A DNA stretch of 64,000 nt, from assembly GCA_916700875.1 (NCBI GenBank), contig CAKAKS010000067.1:12055591-12119590 (forward strand), in the 5' to 3' direction. Within the stretch, counting starts at the first letter, position 1, and every line of letters starts with the position of its first letter. Position numbers and translations under genes: made by a program. Shown piece after piece: positions 59,649 through 64,000 of the stretch. The notes below the pieces were generated by a model. That model ran no database searches and had not been told where the DNA came from. It worked only from the letters and a program-made list of their open reading frames with translations. The stretch is from Sebastes aleutianus (Eukaryota > Chordata > Actinopteri > Perciformes > Sebastidae).

Positions 59649-59661
59649 TGCCACCTGGTGG
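59649..59661. promoter_or_regulatory. CTCF-like motif between MYOM1 and MYL12
   Basis: TGCCACCTGGTGG fits the CTCF core consensus in the reverse reading. It sits eight bases outside the right arm of the inverted repeat and about 240 bases before the MYL12 CCAAT box. A chance or repeat-borne match is possible. Confidence 0.35.
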
Positions 59662-59893
59662 TGGAACATAGAAACTACAGCACATGTCGTTTGCACAAAT
59701 GGGACAAATATAAAAACATCAAAATATGAGATAAAAAAAAATCCCACATTTGTTTTCAGTATAGCCACTCATCGCACTATTTAACTATCTACTCTGGTCC
59801 AGTCTACACAGTGTAAAAACACTTAAACAAACCAGTAGCTATGAGGACAACATGGTACAGTCCAGTGTGTTGGTTCCGTCCAGCTCAGCTGTG

Positions 59894-60006
59894 ATTGGTC
59901 AGTTTGTGAAAGAGGAAATAAAACATTGATGGTTGCTCTGCATCACTCTGTGGAGGCTCTGTGTGTGTGTACAGACCATTTGGCAATAACGCTTGTATTT
60001 CCTGAG
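59894..60006 (+). promoter_or_regulatory. Candidate MYL12 promoter and noncoding exon 1
   Basis: An inverted CCAAT box (ATTGG) at 59894-59898 is followed by ATAAAA at 59918-59923. A start near 59,948 would give a roughly 60-nt exon without ATG ending CCTGAG before donor GTGGGT at 60007. It would splice to the acceptor TGTATTACAG at 62441, 26 bases before the MYL12 ATG. A noncoding first exon is the usual arrangement for MYL12 genes. The elements are visible; their use is inferred. Confidence 0.45.
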
Positions 60007-60535
60007 GTGGGTTATTTAATGTTTTGCTTCTGAATCTTGTAAGTTTCTTGTCTGTGAATTGATGTCGGTTATCTCGCTAAAGCTCGCCTGCTCAGTGAGT
60101 TATTGAGGTCAACACTGGGCTAACTGTGAGCTGCTAGCTGGATAATAACTATGATGTTTAGTTAGCAGCTACCTGGGATCTCTGAAGTACTGTGGGTGAC
60201 GTTAGCAAAAATGTATCCTTATAATACGTTTCCTGTTGTTGTTGTTGTTGGCTAATGTGTGGAAGGCTATCATCATTTGTTGTGCAAACCTTCTGACAGA
60301 TGACAGTTTGCTGGACTCATTTTATTGTATAGAAAACATTGTGGGTGGAGTTATCAATAGGTAAATAGCCAGAATCACATATAACTAAATTGAGAAATGT
60401 GAAATGTCATCCAACCATTGCTCAGTCTAATGTTCAGTCTAATGCCCAGTCATCTTTAGACTGGCCCCTGCTCTGGTCTTTGCTGACTTGACACAAAACT
60501 AGATGTTTCTGTTTTCCAAGATTAGATTTATGATT

Positions 60536-60890
60536 CAAGATTCAAGCCCTTTATTGTCATTGTAAGTACAACTAAAATAGATTGTAAGAATCCCCCATAG
60601 GTGCTAATGAAAAGATAATACAATAAAAAAGAGATAGTGAAATCTAAAAGATAATACAATATAAAAATGTTATATTGTGTATATATATATATTTAATATA
60701 TAAATGCAATATGTATATTGATGAGATGACGTTTTTTCCAGATTATTGCACAAAGTGTCCGTCAGATAATTATGTAATTATTGCACAGTATCATATAATT
60801 ATTGTACAGAGTGATCAGTATGTTATTGCACATATCCGTAAGAGTAGATTTACAGTATTTACATTGCAAAAGTGACACAAAAATGATGAT
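60536..60890. repeat. Probable retroposon remnant in MYL12 intron 1
   Basis: GATTCAAGATTCAAGCCC and CTTTATTGTCATTGTAAGTA resemble fish LINE/SINE ends. AT-rich remainder without coding. Confidence 0.4.
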
Positions 60891-61032
60891 GATGAAACCT
60901 TTACAAGTGAAGCCTAATATACCAACCTTCCCCTGAATCTTGAGGCATACTCCTGTAACACATATGTGCTTCCTTTATTTATTACTCTATTGGATAGATG
61001 GTTTGGATTATACTTTAGTTGATCCTCTAGCC

Positions 61033-61754
61033 CAGGGGTCAGCAACCTGCAGCTCAGGAGCCTCATGTGGCTCTTTAGCTCCTCTCCAGTGGCTCCATGT
61101 GGATTTTTAAAAATGGATATGAATAACTGTTTATTGTTTACATTTTCATTTTTATTTATGATTGTTGTAGGTCTATGGAGTGACGGTACGACGGAGTATT
61201 AGGGCCACATTGGGGAAAGAAAAAAAAAATCTGAGATTTCGAGAATAAAGTCATAACACAATGAGAAAAAAGTCAAAATTTCATGAGAAAAAAAGTTGTA
61301 ATATTATGATAATAAAGTCATAATATTACAAGAATAAGGTCACAAGTTTATGAGAAAGCAAGTTGCAATATGGGAATAAAGTCATAAGTTTAAGAGAAAA
61401 AAGTCGTAGTATTATGAGAATAAAGTCAATATTATGAAGTAGTAATTTTACGAGTTATTTATTTTTTTCTCATAAAGTTATGACTTTATTCTCGTAATAT
61501 TACGACTTTATTCTCATAAAGTTATGACTTTATTCTCGTAATATTACGACTTTATTCTCGTAAAGGTTTGACTTTATTCTGGAAATCTCTGATTTGTTTT
61601 CCCCTCAATGTGGCCCTAATACGCCATCGCACATTTGCACTTTGGCCCTCACTGCATTAGACTTATATACTATATACTTAGACTATAAGCTGTGTTACCT
61701 TCATCACAATGCTTAAATGTTTTGTGGCTCCAGACAGAAGGTTGCTGACCCCTG
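61033..61754. mobile_element. hAT-like element with perfect duplication and nested insertion
   Basis: Ends CAGGGGTCAGCAACC and GGTTGCTGACCCCTG are perfectly inverted. Duplication CTCTAGCC at 61025-61032 and 61755-61762. A second element, about 61198-61621, sits inside with ends TATTAGGGCCACATTG and CAATGTGGCCCTAATA. It lies in MYL12 intron 1. Confidence 0.85.
61198..61621. mobile_element. Inner palindromic element of GAATAAAGTC repeats
   Basis: Inverted ends as given for the outer element. The body is a variable run of GAATAAAGTCATAA and GAGAAAAAAGTC units on one half and their complements on the other, meeting near 61,440-61,460. Confidence 0.75.
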
Positions 61755-61762
61755 CTCTAGCC

Positions 61763-62441
61763 CATCATCTCAATAAACTACACACAATCCCTCTAATCTT
61801 TTGTATTTACTTTTATTTTATATTATTTCAATTAAAAACAAATTTATGTTTTTTTCCCTCACATTGTAAAGGTATCTGTGTTGTTGATAAAATAAGTTAG
61901 AGTAAAATTAAATTAAATTTAAAAAAAGTTGAACCACCACACCTGAAGTCACTTTCAACTGTCAGTTGACTGTTATAAGTCATAGAATGGGAAATCATGG
62001 TTATTAATTATGATGTTTTGATGGGGAGTCCTAAAGTCGTATACATGGTTGAAACAATCAATTCAGGTTAGTTCAATTTGAGTCACATTCACAAATTATT
62101 GGTCAATCTTACTTGTATTCTGTAAATAATTACTGAAGTTTTGCTACAAATTTGTTTCTGATCTCCGCTTTTATTGCCTTTTATTTTCTAACAACTGCGT
62201 TCAAAGAACAAAGTAAGCTCGGCATGAACAAGATTGTTTTGCTAACATAATCAAAGCCTGGATTAATTAAGCCATATTTGAAGAATGGGGATACACGGTC
62301 ATAATGTTACTGTAATCAATCCAGGCAGAATAAGAAGGAACATATCGTACTAACATTTATTGCTATTGAGATCAATTTGACATTAGTGATTTAGAATGAA
62401 TGAATGAATAGAAGACAACCATCGTATCATCTGTATTACAG
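61763..62441. other. Rest of MYL12 intron 1, nothing recognised
   Basis: AT-rich unique intron. The acceptor TGTATTACAG at 62432-62441 closes it. A GAAT run lies near 62,396-62,409. Confidence 0.5.
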
Positions 62442-62467
62442 GAAGGGGGGACCTACCAACCGCCAAC

Positions 62468-63773
62468 ATGTCGAGCAAAAGGGCCAAGGGAAAGAACACC
62501 AAGAAGCGTCCTCAGCGTGCCACCTCCAATGTGTTTGCCATGTTTGACCAGTCTCAAATTCAGGAGTTCAAGGAGGCCTTCAACATGATCGACCAAAACA
62601 GGGATGGTTTCATTGACAAAGAGGACCTTCATGACATGTTGGCTTCATTAGGTAAACGATGTATCTACACACATTTAGACATGGATGTGTGAAAGATGTC
62701 TAATTCCTTTTATCAAAGAAAAAAAATACTATTATGAGTAAATGTCCTGCTTTCAGAACTGTGCTAAATGCAGTTTGTTAAAGCAACAAATATTCCTTTT
62801 AGATCAGAGATGAAGAAATGAAAGCTAGGAAGAGAAATATATTAACACCTGTTTTTGTGAAGCTTTCAATAGTGTCATAAATCCTCATCACTGTGACCAT
62901 TTCCCAGGTAAGAACCCCACAGAAGATTACCTGGAGACGATGATGAACGAAGCGCCGGGCCCAATCAACTTCACCATGTTCCTGACCATGTTTGGAGAGA
63001 AGCTGAACGGTACAGATCCTGAAGATGTGATCCGTAATGCCTTCGCCTGCTTCGACGAGGAGGGCACAGGTGAGTGTAAGTTTTCGAGACATATTGAATG
63101 TGCACTGTACTTAGTGATGCCATTTCTCAATGTCTCCAGACCCAATGCTGTCATGGTATGTTTTTTGTTTTTTATTAAAAAATCATCTTGATCAAAACAG
63201 TTGAGTTCTCAAAGGCAACTACATAAATGGCGTCACTTTTCTACGTCCTAAAATTCGCAATTGGAATTGGATTAAAGCTGCAATTAGCTATCTTCATTAC
63301 AATTTGTGTTATTGTTTAGTAGGACAATTTATTTAAGCACCCAATTAATTGGTTTGTTTGCGAATGAGAAAAACTGTGACATTAATTTTACAAAAAGAAT
63401 ATGGTGAAAATTCCCTTCACCAGGTGACATCAAAGAAAAAAACTTAAAATGACAGTGATATATAACAGAAACTGAGAAATTGTAACCAGCAAACTGTTGA
63501 CATTTTCTCTCGGTAAATGACTTAAATGGTTGATCGGTTATTAAACTTGTCGATCAATTTTCTGTCACTCAACTAACCGATGAATGGACTTCTACTACAG
63601 GTATAATCCAGGAGGAGTACCTGCGGGAGCTGCTCACTACGATGGGTGACAGGTTTACGGACGAAGAAGTGGACGAGCTCTTCCGAGAGGCGCCCATTGA
63701 CAAGAAAGGCAACTTCAACTATGTAGCATTCACACGCATACTGAAGCACGGCGCAAAAGACAAAGATGATTAG
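62468..63773 (+). CDS. myl12: Myosin regulatory light chain 12 (non-muscle/smooth muscle)
   Basis: EF-hand light chain that binds the neck of non-muscle myosin II; phosphorylation switches the motor on. Coding exons 62468-62651, 62908-63069 and 63601-63773 give 519 nt, 172 residues plus stop TAG at 63771. Phases are 1 and 1, all borders GT-AG. It is almost identical to human MYL12A/B (171 residues); the extra residue is in the basic N-terminus SSKRAKGKNTKKRPQ. The kinase target is the Thr-Ser pair in RATSNV (residues 19-20, human 18-19). The first EF-hand loop DQNRDGFIDKED (42-53) is the intact metal-binding one. The start codon has A at -3 and lies 26 bases into its exon. Teleosts keep more than one MYL12 copy, so 12a or 12b is not assigned. 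It is head-to-head with MYOM1. Confidence 0.97.
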
Positions 63774-64000
63774 CAACAGAAGCGGATCTGGACAAGGTTT
63801 ATTCTGTGTGTATTATTATGGGTTTCCACTAAAGTTAGATCAGCGGTATCCTGTTATTTGGCTCATGGCAGGCTTCACTGTGGTATAGCTCACTGAAGGT
63901 AATTCGTTTAAGCTGCTTGTGGGACCACACTGTACCTCTGGACCACCCCCCCCCCTTTCCCTAACTCCTCAACCCATACTCCCAAAGCTCATTTGCACAT
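63774..64000 (+). other. MYL12 3' UTR, running off the right edge
   Basis: Untranslated sequence after the TAG. No AATAAA is visible before the window ends, so the transcript end lies outside. A run of C is at about 63948-63956. Confidence 0.7.

Overview
This is a 64 kb piece of a vertebrate nuclear genome, almost certainly a teleost fish and probably a spiny-rayed one. It has spliced genes with short introns and standard GT-AG sites. The gaps are dense with small cut-and-paste DNA elements and there is a tRNA-derived SINE. The gene order LPIN2 - MYOM1 - MYL12, with the first two on the minus strand and the third on plus, is the same as on human 18p11.31, so this is an old conserved block. 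Species cannot be read from the sequence.

Layout. (1) 1-23,300, minus: LPIN2 (lipin-2, phosphatidate phosphatase). Fourteen coding exons were resolved by hand, from the start codon at 12,566 to the DxDxT catalytic exon at 1,493-1,641. The rest of the C-terminal catalytic domain lies off the left edge. A 5' noncoding exon and promoter probably sit near 22,640-23,300, giving a repeat-filled first intron of about 10.5 kb. (2) 25,945-58,150, minus: MYOM1 (myomesin-1, sarcomere M-band). One noncoding and 36 coding exons were resolved. Joined, they keep frame throughout and give 4,515 nt (1,504 residues plus stop). The domain order is unique N-terminus, 2 Ig, 5 Fn3, 5 Ig. The promoter has a MEF2 box and a CArG/TATA-like box just upstream of exon 1. 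(3) 59,890-64,000, plus: MYL12 (non-muscle/smooth-muscle myosin regulatory light chain), complete coding sequence in three exons, head-to-head with MYOM1.

Functionally these are independent eukaryotic genes: lipid metabolism, sarcomere structure and actomyosin control. They are kept together by synteny, not by an operon. The remaining sequence is mostly introns carrying two kinds of nonautonomous DNA elements. One kind has TTAA target duplications (piggyBac-like), and at least eleven insertions show TTAA at both ends. The other kind has 8-bp target duplications (hAT-like); seven insertions have an identical or 7/8-matching duplication.

I found no undescribed multi-gene system. The observations most worth checking are: a ~195-bp inverted repeat whose arms bracket the MYOM1 promoter and first exon; a TTAA element ending about ten bases inside a MYOM1 intron; a (TC)n microsatellite acting as the polypyrimidine tract of a MYOM1 exon; a local tandem duplication that preserves the empty site of one TTAA insertion; and the apparent lack of the EH-myomesin exon.
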